From assembly GCA_012719355.1 (NCBI GenBank), contig JAAYAM010000156.1, positions 1 to 51,307 of the forward strand: DNA of 51,307 bases, given 5' to 3'. Both the position numbers and the translations under genes were made by a program. Below are positions 9,411 through 19,490 of this stretch, piece by piece (positions within the stretch are counted from its first letter, which is position 1; each line of letters begins with the position of its first letter). This stretch comes from Acidobacteriota bacterium (GTDB lineage Bacteria; Acidobacteriota; UBA6911). The notes under the pieces were generated by a model. The model made no database searches. It saw nothing but the letters and a program-made list of their open reading frames with translations, and was not told the DNA's origin.

Positions 9411-9412
9411 TG

Positions 9413-10537
9413 CTACTCGAACTGCAGGTTGCGCTCAAAGTCCGCCGCAGAAGTTGCCGCGGCCTTTGCAGTTTCAAGGGTGATCACATCCTGCCGGTAG
9501 AGATCCGTCAGGTGCTGATCGAACGTCTGCATCTGATACAGTTCACGGCCCTTTTCGATGTACTCCTTGATCATGAATATCTTGTCGGGATCAGCAATAC
9601 ACTCCTGTATCGTCTTGGTCTGACGCATGATCTCACAGGCAACGACACGCCCGTTCCCCTCTTTTCTCGGAAGGAGGCGCTGAGAGATCACACCCAGAAG
9701 CGTCTCGCTCAGCCTCAGCCGCGCGGCCGCCTGTTCCGTAGGATCAAACACACTGAGTATCCTCGAAATCGTCCTCGGAGCATCGGTGGTATGGACGGTC
9801 GACAATACCAGGTGCCCGGTTTCGGCCGCCTTGATCGCTATATCGATGGTGTCCTTGTCCCGCATCTCGCCGACGAGAATTATGTCAGGATCCTGGCGCA
9901 GCGCGGCCCTCAACGCCTTGGCGAAGCTCTCCGTATCTGACCCGCACTCCCTCTGGATGATAGTGGACTTGTCATCGCGGTAAAGAAACTCGATCGGATC
10001 TTCAATGGTTACGATTTTACATGCACGTCTCTGGTTCACCAGGTTGATCATCGAAGCGAGTGTGGTCGATTTCCCGCTGCCGGTAATGCCGGTGACAAGT
10101 ACCAGTCCCCGTTCCGCCAGCGCGATGTCGGCGATAACCGGAGGAAGTCCCAGCCCTTCTATGGTGGGGGTGACAAACGGAATGAGGCGCAACACCAGCG
10201 CCAGCGATCTCCGCTGGCTGGATATATTGACCCTGAAGCGCCCGACTCCCGCCAAGGAATATGAGCAATCGTAGTCGGTGAGGTTCTCCACAAACTGCAC
10301 AAGATTGTCCTTTGTGCATTTTCTCCCTGCCAGAAGTATGCCTCCCGCGATCGATGCCACTTCTCCGCTGGAAAGAGGCCCCGCGTCGCAGGACTGGACC
10401 AGTTCTCCCAGGATGCGGACCCTGAATCCACTGCCGACCGAAATGTGAAGATCACTGGCGTTGCTTTCAACCATGCTCCTGAGAATATTGTTGAATCGTT
10501 CAAACGCGCTCTGTTTCTGTACTGTTTCGACTTGCAT
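9413..10537 (-). CDS. pilT: Type IV pilus retraction ATPase PilT
   Basis: Hexameric cytosolic ATPase that powers pilus retraction and twitching, 374 residues from the ATG at 10537. An N-terminal PAS-like domain (ASDLHISVGSGFRVRILGEL) is followed by the RecA-like core. Walker A is GITGSGKST near residue 150, the Asp box is IVTIEDPIEFLYRD, Walker B is PDIILVGEMRD, and the His box is HLVLSTVHTTDA. The C-terminal tail carries the LLGVISQRLLPRKEG segment. The frame stays open upstream to 10738 but would then run through the start of the divergent gene, and family members begin near this Met. No other pilus gene is in the window. Confidence 0.93.
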   Translation of the reverse strand: MQVETVQKQSAFERFNNILRSMVESNASDLHISVGSGFRVRILGELVQSCDAGPLSSGEVASIAGGILLAGRKCTKDNLVQFVENLTDYDCSYSLAGVGRFRVNISSQRRSLALVLRLIPFVTPTIEGLGLPPVIADIALAERGLVLVTGITGSGKSTTLASMINLVNQRRACKIVTIEDPIEFLYRDDKSTIIQRECGSDTESFAKALRAALRQDPDIILVGEMRDKDTIDIAIKAAETGHLVLSTVHTTDAPRTISRILSVFDPTEQAAARLRLSETLLGVISQRLLPRKEGNGRVVACEIMRQTKTIQECIADPDKIFMIKEYIEKGRELYQMQTFDQHLTDLYRQDVITLETAKAAATSAADFERNLQFE

Positions 10538-10626
10538 AGACGAGATAATTATCGTCAGGCCGGAGCAAATAAAATACGAAAAGTTCCCGGAGGATTTTTG
10601 GAACCGTTTTTGCGTTGTCCATCTGC

Positions 10627-11292
10627 ATGAGAGAAGACGGAACGAAAAGAGTAGTGGCGGCCGGAGCGATGTTGGCAGGAGCATCAATCGCTGCTCTCGC
10701 ATGGCCGTGGCGGTCCCCGGAGCGTGTTGCTGCCGCATCTGCCGGCGGCATGCTGCTCATCTGGGGCCTGACCCATGAAGAGGCTTTCCGGCGATTCGCC
10801 GGCAGAAGAATGACAAGAAGCGGCATTGCCAGCGTTCACCACGACAGGGCGGTGAAGATAGAACGCAGCATCACGGTACAAGGACGGGCGGAAGACGTGT
10901 ATCGCATCTGGCGGAATCCCGAGAACATTCCATGTTTCATGGAGGGTGTCGAGTCGGTCAGGGCGATCAACGGGTCACGCTCACACTGGATTGTGAGGGG
11001 ACCCGCCGGCCGCAGATTCGAATGGGAGGCGGAGATATACAACGAAAGAGAAAACGATTCCTTCACCTGGCATTCGCTTCTCAACGCCGACGTGAACAAC
11101 GCCGGATCGATACATTTCCGAAAGGCGGGCGATTCTGCTACCGAGATCCGGGTAATCCTCAGCTACGAACCGCCCGGCGGCCGGTTTGGAGCCCTGTTTA
11201 CAAGATTCTCCGGCAGGGATCCCGCGAAGCAGCTCGAACTTGGACTGCAGAACTTCAAGCACGCGTACGAATCGGGGAAACTTGCCGTGTGA
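10627..11292 (+). CDS. SRPBCC (polyketide cyclase/dehydrase-like) membrane-anchored protein
   Basis: 221 residues from ATG 10627 (a TTG at 10615 would add four). Two short hydrophobic segments in the first 50 residues (VVAAGAMLAGASIAALAWP and AAASAGGMLLIWGL) form a DUF2892/YgaP-like membrane hairpin. An SRPBCC/START-like domain follows, running from VKIERSITVQGRAEDVYRI to the C terminus, with the usual WRNPENIPCFMEGVESV and FTWHS elements. The family binds hydrophobic ligands; ligand and partner are unknown. The gene is divergent from pilT and converges with the ACT-domain gene with 15 bases between them. Confidence 0.8.
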   Translation: MREDGTKRVVAAGAMLAGASIAALAWPWRSPERVAAASAGGMLLIWGLTHEEAFRRFAGRRMTRSGIASVHHDRAVKIERSITVQGRAEDVYRIWRNPENIPCFMEGVESVRAINGSRSHWIVRGPAGRRFEWEAEIYNERENDSFTWHSLLNADVNNAGSIHFRKAGDSATEIRVILSYEPPGGRFGALFTRFSGRDPAKQLELGLQNFKHAYESGKLAV

Positions 11293-11307
11293 AGGGAAAC
11301 AGTCCGT

Positions 11308-11721
11308 CTATGCAGCACCCAACACTTTGGCCGCCTTCCTCACGGCGGTTGGATCGACCCACAGAATCGCACCGTAGCGCCCCTCGCCCGCGCCGACGGC
11401 ATCGATCGCCGTCACGTTGATGCCGGCTTCAGACAGCTTCCCCATGATCTCGGCGACCGCGCCGATCCGATCCTCTCCCTGCACCAGGAAGCATGTCTTC
11501 CGTGCACTCAGTTTGAGACCGGCCTTTCGGGCAGCCGCCTTGAACTTCACAGTGTCTTCGGGAACAAAGTCAATCTGGGCACGACGCCCCTGCGGGAATC
11601 CGGAAAAAGCCAGCAGGTTGACACCCAGTTCCTGCAGCGCCGAGAGCACTTTCGCTCCCTCACCCGGCTTGTTCGGAGCTTCGATGTAGAAATAATCAAC
11701 TTTGCGAACAGTGTCAGTCAT
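11308..11721 (-). CDS. Tandem ACT-domain protein
   Basis: A 137-residue cytosolic protein built almost entirely of two ACT-like modules: about residues 8-55 (VDYFYIEAPNKPGEGAKVL, ELGVNLLAFSGF) and 75-125 (TCFLVQGEDRIGAVAEIM, LSEAGINVTAIDAV). ACT modules bind small ligands, often amino acids, at their interfaces. No catalytic domain is attached, so it is a stand-alone ligand sensor or regulator. The start at 11721 is fixed by GGAGGAG ending just upstream; a 16-residue upstream extension of the frame lacks such a site. Confidence 0.8.
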   Translation of the reverse strand: MTDTVRKVDYFYIEAPNKPGEGAKVLSALQELGVNLLAFSGFPQGRRAQIDFVPEDTVKFKAAARKAGLKLSARKTCFLVQGEDRIGAVAEIMGKLSEAGINVTAIDAVGAGEGRYGAILWVDPTAVRKAAKVLGAA

Positions 11722-11920
11722 TTCTCCTCCTTTGCCAGCCGTATCTGCGACTTTACGATTATTGCACAAATTCTAATTTTGAATCGCGAACAAATCCATA
11801 TGGAACATCGTTTCCACCCGGCTTTCAGCGAACTTTTTTTCTTCTTCCCTCTTGACTGCGGCGGAAAGACGCCTTATTTATTAGTCGTATACAGTTTCGC
11901 AACAAGGAAACGATGCAACT

Positions 11921-12292
11921 ATGAAACATTCAGAGGAATTGGCGATGCGGCAGAAGATCTTCGAAATGCAGTGCGAGATCTGCAAGGCTCTTGGGCATCC
12001 CGTCAGGCTGGCAATCGTCGACCGCCTCGACGAGCGGGAAATCGCGGCGGCGGACCTGCTGGAAGAACTGAAGATTTCGAAGGCCAACCTGTCGAAACAC
12101 ATGACGCTGCTCGTACACGCCGGCATCGTGGAACACCGGCGCGAAGGAAGGAATATCTTCTACAGACTCACCGATCCGGAGATCCACAGGGCCTGCACCA
12201 TCATGCGTTCGATTCTCTATCGACGGCTGAAACAGGGAGTAAAGCTGGCTTCGGCGATCACTCCGGAAGGAACCCATCGGGGGCTGCCATGA
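11921..12292 (+). CDS. ArsR/SmtB-family transcriptional regulator
   Basis: A 123-residue winged-helix DNA-binding protein. The core starts at CEICKALGHPVRLAIVDRL. The recognition region AADLLEELKISKANLSKHMT and the wing HRREGRNIFYRLTDPEI are typical. Two cysteines spaced CxxC (Cys18 and Cys21) sit just before helix 1 and could bind a metal or thiol-reactive effector, which is inference. The stop overlaps the next gene (ATGA at 12289-12292), so it heads the second efflux operon and is the obvious candidate for repressing it. The preceding 130 bases (11779-11920) are AT-rich and would hold promoter and operator; I cannot define the site exactly. Confidence 0.88.
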   Translation: MKHSEELAMRQKIFEMQCEICKALGHPVRLAIVDRLDEREIAAADLLEELKISKANLSKHMTLLVHAGIVEHRREGRNIFYRLTDPEIHRACTIMRSILYRRLKQGVKLASAITPEGTHRGLP

Positions 12293-13659
12293 AACGACCA
12301 CGCCATCACCGGGACTGGATCCTCACAATCATCTGGGCGGCTCTGTTCGCCCCTTCGCTCGTATCTCAACAGAAGTTGACGCTTTCGGAAGCAGCTGCAC
12401 GGGCGCTCGAAAACAATCCAGACCTTGCCGCCGATGCGCCCGGCCGGCAGGCTGCACGGGCTGAATTCAAAGCGGCCAGGGCGGGATACCTGCCGCGGCT
12501 CGACTTCGAACAGTCGTATCTTGCCGGTAACAATCCCGTATTCGTCTTCTCTACCCTGCTTTCGCAGCGGCGCTTTACCGCCGCGAATTTTGCCCTTCCC
12601 GAACTGAACAACCCGTCCGCCATAGACAACCTGCAGACCAGGGCGACCGTGCAGCAGACGATATGGGACTTCGGCAGGACCAGGAGCATGCGCGAGCAGG
12701 CACGGCTGGGAATCGACATCGCAGACCAGACACACCAGGATCATGTGCGCGGGGTTATGCTTGCGGTGTTTGAGAGTTACTACTTCACATCTCTGGCCCG
12801 GGACACACTCGAGACGGCACGAATCGCGCTCCGATCGGCGGAAGTGCTGGAGCAACAGGCAGAAACCCGCGTCGCCAGCGGCCTTGCGGTCGAGGCGGAC
12901 CTGCTGCGCAGCCGCGTACATCTGTCGGCCGCCAAACAGCAGGAGATCCAGGCGCAGGGCGAACTCGAAAGGGCGAAGGCGCGGCTCAACCGCCTGATGG
13001 GATACGGCCTGGATCGTGCCACCGGCGAAACCGCACCTCTTGCCATCAAGGAACTTGTGCTCCCCTCTGAAGAGACCCTCATCGAGGAACAGAAACGACA
13101 CCGTCCGGACTATGAGAACCTTCGCGCACAACTGCGCCGGGAGCAAGCTGTGGTGCGGTCGCTCGAGAAGGAATTTCTGCCCGTAATCGCCGGCTACACT
13201 ACCTGGGAAGCCGACAATCCTTCTCTCAACGTCTACGGGGGGAGTAATTGGGCGGCGGGCATAACACTGCGCTGGAACCTTTTTTCAGGAGGGAGCGACA
13301 GTGCCCGGCTCGAGGCGGCGCGACACCGCCTGGAACAGAAGCGCCGGCAGCTGTCGGCGATGGAATCGGCGATGGCGCTCGAACTGCGCGACGCCCTGAT
13401 TCAATACCGCGCCGCACAACAGCAGGTCGAGGCCGCCCGGGCCGCGGCTGCTCAGAGCGATGAAGGGCTCCGGATCCTGAGGAACCGGTACGACGCGGGG
13501 CTCGCGACCATGACCGATCTTCTTTCGGCTGAGACGGCGCGCAGCAACGCCGGTACAAGCCTCTCGCAGGCTGTGTTCCAGCAACTGCTCAGCTTTGCCA
13601 GAGTTGAATATGCTGCCGGCATCCTCAGTCCGACCTCGCCGGCAATGAATCTCGATTGA
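12289..13659 (+). CDS. TolC-family outer-membrane efflux protein (second RND system)
   Basis: A 456-residue outer-membrane channel protein. A signal peptide around IIWAALFAPSLVSQQ is followed by two OEP repeats. The first starts LTLSEAAARALENNPDLAAD and includes VQQTIWDFGRTRSMREQARL. The second starts near EEQKRHRPDYENLRAQ and includes RWNLFSGGSDSARLEAARH. The C-terminal helix reads RYDAGLATMTDLLSAETARS. The frame is open back to 11779, but the upstream part overlaps the regulator gene in another frame and lacks protein-like features. The ATG at 12289 overlaps the regulator stop, indicating coupled translation. Confidence 0.9.
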   Translation: MKRPRHHRDWILTIIWAALFAPSLVSQQKLTLSEAAARALENNPDLAADAPGRQAARAEFKAARAGYLPRLDFEQSYLAGNNPVFVFSTLLSQRRFTAANFALPELNNPSAIDNLQTRATVQQTIWDFGRTRSMREQARLGIDIADQTHQDHVRGVMLAVFESYYFTSLARDTLETARIALRSAEVLEQQAETRVASGLAVEADLLRSRVHLSAAKQQEIQAQGELERAKARLNRLMGYGLDRATGETAPLAIKELVLPSEETLIEEQKRHRPDYENLRAQLRREQAVVRSLEKEFLPVIAGYTTWEADNPSLNVYGGSNWAAGITLRWNLFSGGSDSARLEAARHRLEQKRRQLSAMESAMALELRDALIQYRAAQQQVEAARAAAAQSDEGLRILRNRYDAGLATMTDLLSAETARSNAGTSLSQAVFQQLLSFARVEYAAGILSPTSPAMNLD

Positions 13660-13675
13660 TCTGAGGAGGCTGCTG

Positions 13676-14869
13676 ATGAAATCCAGAACTTTTACGGCGC
13701 TACTGCTGGCATCTGCTCTCGCATTGCACATCGCCTGTGCCGATAAGGGCGCAGAGACAACATCCACGGACCCGCAACCGGTGTCCGCACGCGTGTCCCA
13801 GGTCAACTACCAGACCGTTCCGGGACAGATAGAAGTCCCCGGGACTGTGCAGCCACGCAACCGCATCATACTCTCGGCTCAGCTGAACGGCTTCGTCCGC
13901 GATATGCATGTCCGGGTGGGAGACACGGTAAGGCAGAACCAGCTACTCGCGACGCTCGATGCGCGTGATGCCAAAGGCCAGCGCGCAGCGGCGCTTGCAG
14001 CCGTCAGTGCCGCCGAAGCCGCGCTCGCCGAAGCGCGCAAGTCCCACCAGTCGGCAGCAGATATGAGGACAGCAGCCAAAGCCGCCACCGACCTGGCAAC
14101 CCAGACACTCACCCGTTATCAGAAGCTTTACGAAGCGCGTTCGGTCTCGCCACAGGAAATGGACGAGGTCAGGACACGGCATAACACGAGCATGGCTGAA
14201 TTCGCATCGAGGGAGGCGATGGTCTCAGCAGCAGAAGACCGCATACGGCAGGCCGAAGCCCGCATAGAACAGGCAAAGGCACAGGCGGCGCGCGCGGAGG
14301 TGATGATGAGCTGGACAACGCTCAAGGCTCCCGCCGATGGCCGTGTCGTGCAGCGCCAGGCCGATCCGGGAACAGCGATCTTCCCCGGCACCCCGATCCT
14401 TGTGATTGAATCCACGGCAAGGCCGCAGGCGGTTGCCGACATTCCCAGCAGCAATGCCGCACTGCTGCGCCCCGGCATGTCCGTCAGGGTCAGATCCGTA
14501 CAGGGTGCCGTTGCAGAAGGAAAGATTGCGGAAATCGTGCCTCTGTCCGACCCGTCGACCCACAGCGTGCAGTTCAAAGTCGATCTTCCGGCGGATTTTC
14601 AGACCACGACCGGCCAGTTTGTCGCGGTCGAGGTGCCGTCTAAAAGCCGCAATGCGCTTCTGGCGCCCCGCACGGCAGTCCGGGAGACGGGACAGCTCAC
14701 CGGAGTCTTCGTCGTTGGAACGGATTCAAAAGCGCGTTTCCGGCTTGTCAAAGTCACACCGTACGATGCTGAACACTATGAAGTCCTTTCCGGCCTCGAG
14801 TCCGGCGAGACAATCGTGTCCGGTTTGAATAGCCGGATTACTGATGGCGTCACCGTAAAGGCACAGTGA
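13676..14869 (+). CDS. RND efflux periplasmic adaptor subunit (second system)
   Basis: A 397-residue membrane fusion protein with an N-terminal export signal ending at HIAC. The Cys suggests a lipoprotein, although the lipobox is not canonical. The first lipoyl half-motif ([20 protein letters not shown]) is followed by a long Ala/Glu/Gln-rich coiled hairpin at about 90-210. The second half ([19 protein letters not shown]) and beta-barrel domains follow. An AGGAGG site precedes the ATG. The end overlaps the alternative start of the permease gene. The gene order regulator-channel-adaptor-permease differs from the first system. Confidence 0.9.
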   Translation: MKSRTFTALLLASALALHIACADKGAETTSTDPQPVSARVSQVNYQTVPGQIEVPGTVQPRNRIILSAQLNGFVRDMHVRVGDTVRQNQLLATLDARDAKGQRAAALAAVSAAEAALAEARKSHQSAADMRTAAKAATDLATQTLTRYQKLYEARSVSPQEMDEVRTRHNTSMAEFASREAMVSAAEDRIRQAEARIEQAKAQAARAEVMMSWTTLKAPADGRVVQRQADPGTAIFPGTPILVIESTARPQAVADIPSSNAALLRPGMSVRVRSVQGAVAEGKIAEIVPLSDPSTHSVQFKVDLPADFQTTTGQFVAVEVPSKSRNALLAPRTAVRETGQLTGVFVVGTDSKARFRLVKVTPYDAEHYEVLSGLESGETIVSGLNSRITDGVTVKAQ

Positions 14870-14898
14870 AGCAGAAACCCGATTCTGGAGATCCGGTC

Positions 14899-17800
14899 AT
14901 GAGCACACCGCAGATAGCAGGAAAGCTGGCCCACGCCTTTATTCATTCAAAACTCACGCCGCTGATCCTCATCGCATCAATCGCGTTTGGAGCTGCCGCC
15001 GTGGCGCTCCTCCCCAGGGAAGAAGAACCACAGATCATAGTTCCTATGATCGACGTGATGGTATCCTTCCCCGGCGCTTCCGCAAAAGAGGTTGAAACCC
15101 GCATTACCAGGCCGATGGAACGGCTGATCTGGGAGATACCGGGCGTGGAATACGTCTACTCGACTTCGAGTCCCGGCGCGAGCCTTGCCATCGTCCGCTT
15201 TTATGTCGGGGAAGACGAAGAGAACAGCATCGTCCGGCTGAACCAGAAGATGTTCGCAAATTTCGATCTCATCCCGCCCGGCGCCTCGCAACCGCTGATC
15301 AAGCCGCGATCCATCGACGACGTCCCATTCCTGGCCCTGACTTTGTGGAGCAGAACACTCGATGGGTTCGAGATACGGCGGGCGGCGGCGGAACTCAGGA
15401 ATGAACTGCAGCTGATACCGGACGTGTCCGAAACGCAACTCATCGGCGGCCAGAGGCGCACTCTGCTCATAGAGCCGGATCCCTCAAAGATGGCTTCGTA
15501 CGGAATCAGCACCTCGCGCCTTACGGGCGTGCTGCAGGCGGAAAACCGCGCCACAGACGCGGGCGTGATTACACGCAACAACGAAGCTCTCTCGGTTCGC
15601 CTCGACGGCTTCCTCAGAGACGCCGAAGATGTCGGGAACCTGGTTGTGGGAGTGCAGAACAACATTCCGGTCTATCTGCGCGACATAGCCAGGATTTCAG
15701 ATGGCCCTGACGAACCCGCCGATTACGTTTTCTTCTCCGCCGGCGCCGCTGCGGAAGCCAAAGGAATCTCACCTCCAGACATTCACCAGCAGCCCCTTGT
15801 GAGCCTTGCCCCGGTCCTGGCTTCCGGATCAAACATCGTAAGTGATCTGATGCCCGCGGTGACCATTACCTTCGCAAAGCGCAAGGGGACAAACGCGGTG
15901 GTCCTTGCCGAGGCGGTGCTGGAAAAAGCCGAGCGTTTCAAAGAAGCGCATTTCCCAGCTGAGCTGCAGATGACCGTGACGCGGAACTACGGCGAGACCG
16001 CCTCGGAAAAGTCGAACGAGCTTCTGCTTCACATGATGATAGCGGTCATCTCGGTCACGATCCTGATCTGGCTGATCCTGGGGCTCCGTGAAGCCGGAGT
16101 AGTTGCAGTGGCGATTCCGGTTACGCTGGCCCTGACGCTTGTCGTCTTTCTCCTGTATGGCTATACCTTGAACCGGATCACGCTGTTTGCCCTCATCTTC
16201 TCAATCGGGATCCTGGTGGACGACGCTATCGTCGTCATAGAAAACATCGTGCGGCACAAGCGGCTCCCGGAAAATCACGGACGTCCTTTCATCGATGTTG
16301 CCGTCGAAGCGGTAGACGAAGTTGGGAACCCGACAATCCTGGCCACTTTCACCGTAATAGCCGCGATCATTCCCATGGCCATGGTGCGTGGCTTGATGGG
16401 ACCGTATATGCGTCCAATCCCGATTGGCGCCTCTGCCGCCATGATCTTTTCGCTGCTGGTAGCCTTCGTCATCACCCCTTGGGCTGCCCAGCGCTTCCTC
16501 CGCGGAGCACACGGGGGACACGAGGAAGGAGAGACGGAAAGCCGCAGCACCAGGCTTTACCGCTGGTTCATGGGGAAGCTCCTCGCACGGGACAGGAACC
16601 AATGGGTGTTCCTCGGGATCGTCACGCTGCTGCTGATCGGAGCCGTGACCATGGTCTACTTCAAGCTGGTGGTGGTCAAGATGCTCCCGTTCGACAACAA
16701 GAGCGAGTTCCAGGTGATCGTCGACATGCCGGAAGGAACCAGCCTCGAAAAGACCGCCGCCGCCACGCGGGCGTTGGCCGCCGAGCTGAACCGGGTTCCG
16801 GAAATCACTGATTACCAGATCTACGTCGGCACGGCCTCTCCTTACAACTTCAACGGCCTCGTCAGGCACTACTACATGCGCCGTGGTGAAAATGTCGCGG
16901 ACATCCAGATCAACCTTACCCCGAAAGGGAAACGCTCAAGGCAGAGCCATGCAATCGCTCGGCAGGTGCGCGAACGCCTCCTCCCCGTTGCGGATCAGTA
17001 CGGCATCAGGATGAAAGTTGCGGAGGTGCCGCCCGGCCCGCCTGTGCTCCAGACGCTTGTCGCTGAGATCTACGGCCCTGACTATGAACGCCAGATCGAA
17101 GTGGCCCGGCAGTTGAGAACCATACTGGAAGAGACCCCCGGCGCGGTCGACGTCGACTGGTATGTTGAAGACCGGCAGCCGGAGATGGTGTTTCACTTCG
17201 ACAGGCTTAAGGCTTCGCTTGCAGGGGTCTCGACAGGTGAGGTCCAGCAGGCCGTGGCGCTTGCCCTCGACGGAGTGCAGCCGGGACTCCTGCACCTCCC
17301 GAACGAAGCCGAAGATATGCCTTTGAAGCTCCGTCTTCCTCTGAACAGCAGATCGAGCATCGACGACCTGAACAGCCTAAGGATTCCGTCAGCTTCAGGC
17401 CGCCTGGTCGCCCTCGGCGAACTCGGAACCTGGAAGAAGTCAGTGCGCGACAGGAACATCTACCACAAGAATCTCATGCCGGTGGTGTATGTGACAGGGG
17501 ACGTCGCCGGGCGGGAGGAAAGCCCCGTCTATCCGATACTCGCGATGAACGAAAAAATCAAATCACTGCAGCTGCCGGAAGGATACCGTCTCGACACGTA
17601 CACGGCGACTCAGCCGCCGAGTTCAGAAAGGCTGGCGATGAAGTGGGACGGCGAGTGGCATATCACCTATGAAGTCTTCCGGGATCTTGGGCTCGCCTTC
17701 GCCGCTGTTTTGATTCTCATCTACTTCCTGGTAGTTGCATGGTTCCAGGATTTCAAGACTCCCCTGGTGATCATGGCCGCGATTCCCTTTTCGCTGGTGG

Positions 17801-18183
17801 GCATTCTCCCGGGCCATTGGGCCATGGGCGCCTTCTTCACCGCGACGTCGATGATCGGATTCATCGCCGGTGCAGGAATCGTGGTGCGCAACTCGATCAT
17901 ACTCGTAGACTTTATCGAACTCCGGCTGAAGATGGGAGAGCCGCTGGCACAGGCGGTCATTGATGCGGGAGCCGTACGGTTCCGTCCGATGATGCTGACG
18001 GCCGCAGCAGTGGTAGTCGGAGCAACCGTGATTCTGTTCGATCCTATATTCCAGGGACTGGCGATTTCACTGATGGCTGGAGAGATCGCGTCACTGCTCC
18101 TCAGCCGTATGACGGTGCCGGTGCTCTTCTACAGGATGCGTCGCCGCGAACTGCAGAACGCGCCCGCCGGATCAACAAACTAG
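14899..18183 (+). CDS. RND efflux pump permease (second system)
   Basis: Inner-membrane pump of 1094 residues from ATG 14899, which has GGAG eight bases upstream. A GTG at 14866 overlapping the adaptor stop would add 11 residues and cannot be excluded. TM1 is followed by [20 protein letters not shown], characteristic of a subfamily distinct from AcrB. The TM4 relay motif is intact (GILVD441-D442[12 protein letters not shown]), while the Lys940 equivalent of AcrB is Arg997 ([13 protein letters not shown]). Two porter domains and about twelve TM segments are present. It forms one operon with the ArsR regulator, channel, adaptor and the small membrane protein downstream. The substrate is unknown. 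Confidence 0.92.
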   Translation: MSTPQIAGKLAHAFIHSKLTPLILIASIAFGAAAVALLPREEEPQIIVPMIDVMVSFPGASAKEVETRITRPMERLIWEIPGVEYVYSTSSPGASLAIVRFYVGEDEENSIVRLNQKMFANFDLIPPGASQPLIKPRSIDDVPFLALTLWSRTLDGFEIRRAAAELRNELQLIPDVSETQLIGGQRRTLLIEPDPSKMASYGISTSRLTGVLQAENRATDAGVITRNNEALSVRLDGFLRDAEDVGNLVVGVQNNIPVYLRDIARISDGPDEPADYVFFSAGAAAEAKGISPPDIHQQPLVSLAPVLASGSNIVSDLMPAVTITFAKRKGTNAVVLAEAVLEKAERFKEAHFPAELQMTVTRNYGETASEKSNELLLHMMIAVISVTILIWLILGLREAGVVAVAIPVTLALTLVVFLLYGYTLNRITLFALIFSIGILVDDAIVVIENIVRHKRLPENHGRPFIDVAVEAVDEVGNPTILATFTVIAAIIPMAMVRGLMGPYMRPIPIGASAAMIFSLLVAFVITPWAAQRFLRGAHGGHEEGETESRSTRLYRWFMGKLLARDRNQWVFLGIVTLLLIGAVTMVYFKLVVVKMLPFDNKSEFQVIVDMPEGTSLEKTAAATRALAAELNRVPEITDYQIYVGTASPYNFNGLVRHYYMRRGENVADIQINLTPKGKRSRQSHAIARQVRERLLPVADQYGIRMKVAEVPPGPPVLQTLVAEIYGPDYERQIEVARQLRTILEETPGAVDVDWYVEDRQPEMVFHFDRLKASLAGVSTGEVQQAVALALDGVQPGLLHLPNEAEDMPLKLRLPLNSRSSIDDLNSLRIPSASGRLVALGELGTWKKSVRDRNIYHKNLMPVVYVTGDVAGREESPVYPILAMNEKIKSLQLPEGYRLDTYTATQPPSSERLAMKWDGEWHITYEVFRDLGLAFAAVLILIYFLVVAWFQDFKTPLVIMAAIPFSLVGILPGHWAMGAFFTATSMIGFIAGAGIVVRNSIILVDFIELRLKMGEPLAQAVIDAGAVRFRPMMLTAAAVVVGATVILFDPIFQGLAISLMAGEIASLLLSRMTVPVLFYRMRRRELQNAPAGSTN

Positions 18184-18196
18184 AAAGGAAGTGTCT

Positions 18197-18415
18197 ATGA
18201 CCGTGGAAAGATGGATTCGATTGATAGCAGGAAGCTTTATAATGATCAGCCTTGCGCTTGCGCACTGGGTCAATCCAAACTGGCTGTGGTTCACATTGTT
18301 TGTGGGCGCAAACCTGTTCCAGTCTTCCCTCACCCGCTGGTGCCTGATGGAGGACATCCTGATCAAATTGGGAGTGGGGGGGAAGAAGCCCGCGCGGCAG
18401 CCGGCGGATTGTTGA
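18197..18415 (+). CDS. DUF2892 (YgaP-like) small inner-membrane protein
   Basis: A 72-residue protein with two hydrophobic segments (RLIAGSFIMISLALAHWV and WLWFTLFVGANLFQSSLT) and a short cationic tail. This is the DUF2892 pattern found alone or fused to rhodanese or SRPBCC modules. The ATG at 18197 is preceded by AAAGGAAG. It follows the permease stop by 13 bases and is the last gene of the ArsR-controlled efflux operon; the association of DUF2892 with such pumps suggests an accessory role. Confidence 0.8.
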   Translation: MTVERWIRLIAGSFIMISLALAHWVNPNWLWFTLFVGANLFQSSLTRWCLMEDILIKLGVGGKKPARQPADC

Positions 18416-18459
18416 TCTGCTGACAAAGGGAAACTGTATGTTTCCGGGGATAAATAGAG

Positions 18460-18933
18460 ATGCCGATAGTATTTGAAAAGATCGGGGTGATCCGGACTCC
18501 GTTTCAGGAAGCCGCAGGAACTCCCATTCAGTCGGTCTACGGCAAGGATGCCGAAGGCCGCGTGATCGTTGATGAACGATACGCCGCGGCGCTCGAGGAT
18601 ATAGATGGGTTCGAGCGCCTCTGGCTGATTTACTGGATGCACTGCACGAGCGAATTCAAGCCGAAGGTCACGCCTTACCGTGACAATCGCGAACACGGAC
18701 TGTTTGCAACGCGCTCTCCCGCCAGGCCCAATCCCATAGGAATGTCGATCGTGCGGTTGATCCGCAAGGAAGGTTCGACCCTTTACGTGCGTGACATCGA
18801 CATTATCGACAACACGCAGCTGCTCGATATCAAGCCGTACGTGCCCGAGTTCGATTCACATCCCGGTTCAAGAGCGGGGTGGTTTGAAAATCCCGGAGTC
18901 GACCGCCGTGTCGCGGATCAGCGGTTCCACTGA
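18460..18933 (+). CDS. trmO: tRNA (N6-threonylcarbamoyladenosine-37) methyltransferase TrmO
   Basis: A 157-residue protein of the TsaA/TrmO (UPF0066) family, which uses S-adenosylmethionine to N6-methylate t6A37 in tRNA-Thr. Key sequences are the N-terminal EKIGVIRTPFQEAAGTPIQS, the GFERLWLIYWMH segment, and the family hallmark TRSPARPNPIGMSIVRL. The SAM-proximal DIDIIDNTQLLDIKPYVPEFD is also present. The C-terminal extension found in some bacterial TrmO proteins is absent, which is common in the shorter forms. It sits 44 bases after the DUF2892 gene. Confidence 0.88.
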   Translation: MPIVFEKIGVIRTPFQEAAGTPIQSVYGKDAEGRVIVDERYAAALEDIDGFERLWLIYWMHCTSEFKPKVTPYRDNREHGLFATRSPARPNPIGMSIVRLIRKEGSTLYVRDIDIIDNTQLLDIKPYVPEFDSHPGSRAGWFENPGVDRRVADQRFH

Positions 18934-18968
18934 AGACATGTTACGCATCTCGTTATTTGTGCCGTCTC

Positions 18969-18979
18969 TGGTATATAAT
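18969..18979 (+). promoter_or_regulatory. Possible -10 region (TATAAT) before the PNPOx-like gene
   Basis: A perfect TATAAT lies at 18974-18979 within TGGTATATAAT. No good -35 is seen at the normal distance. The downstream gene starts at 19012 behind AGGAGG, giving a leader of about 25 bases. Confidence 0.4.
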
Positions 18980-19011
18980 GCCGGCCTTGCGTACTGACAG
19001 GAGGTCGTTAA

Positions 19012-19416
19012 ATGAACACAGCATATGAATTTCTCAAGGCCAACCAGGTTTTTCATCTGGCAACAGTGGATGGGGAAAAGGCAAGGGTCCGCCCCTTCGG
19101 ATTTACGATGGTACGGGACAACAGAATCTATTTCTGCACCAACAACACAAAAGACGTCTACAGGCAGATGGTGAAGCAGCCTGATATCGAAATCTCAGCC
19201 ATGGGAGCCGACGGGACCTGGCTGCGGGTGCGGGGAAAAGTGGCGTTTGACCAGACCCGCGACGCAAAGGCACAGGCTTTCACCGAGGCCCCCAATCTCC
19301 TCGCAATCTATCCGAAAGGGGCTGAGGATGAGACGTTTATCACTTTTTACTTCACTGAAGCCCAGGCGACACTGTCCTCATTCACGACGGCTCCGAAGGA
19401 CATACCGCTGGTCTAG
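19012..19416 (+). CDS. Pyridoxamine 5'-phosphate oxidase-like flavoprotein
   Basis: A 134-residue split-barrel FMN-binding protein. The opening MNTAYEFLKANQVFHLATVD and the segment ARVRPFGFTMVRDNRIYFCT, then KDVYRQMVKQPDIEISAMG, are the standard pattern of the small PNPOx-like group. This group is often annotated as general stress or NimA-like proteins and is not proven to act on pyridoxamine. It likely binds FMN or F420 as a homodimer. The start is supported by AGGAGG eight bases upstream. Confidence 0.85.
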   Translation: MNTAYEFLKANQVFHLATVDGEKARVRPFGFTMVRDNRIYFCTNNTKDVYRQMVKQPDIEISAMGADGTWLRVRGKVAFDQTRDAKAQAFTEAPNLLAIYPKGAEDETFITFYFTEAQATLSSFTTAPKDIPLV

Positions 19417-19439
19417 AGTTGTTTCCTCAGATTTCGGCT

Positions 19440-19475
19440 ACAGGGTTGAGCGGCACAACGGCCGTTCAACCCTGT
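19440..19475. terminator. Hairpin between convergent genes
   Basis: A 14-base inverted repeat with one mismatch (ACAGGGTTGAGCGG against CCGTTCAACCCTGT) and an eight-base loop lies between the PNPOx-like and MFS stops. It lacks a clear T-tract on either side, so it is a structural, probably bidirectional, terminator candidate. Confidence 0.5.
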
Positions 19476-19490
19476 AAGGGTCGCGTTCCT

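Noticed and set aside
11779-13659. Single 626-codon protein from 11779
   Set aside because: The first 170 codons are out of frame with the ArsR gene and read as low-complexity, Arg-rich sequence; the real gene starts at the ATGA overlap at 12289.
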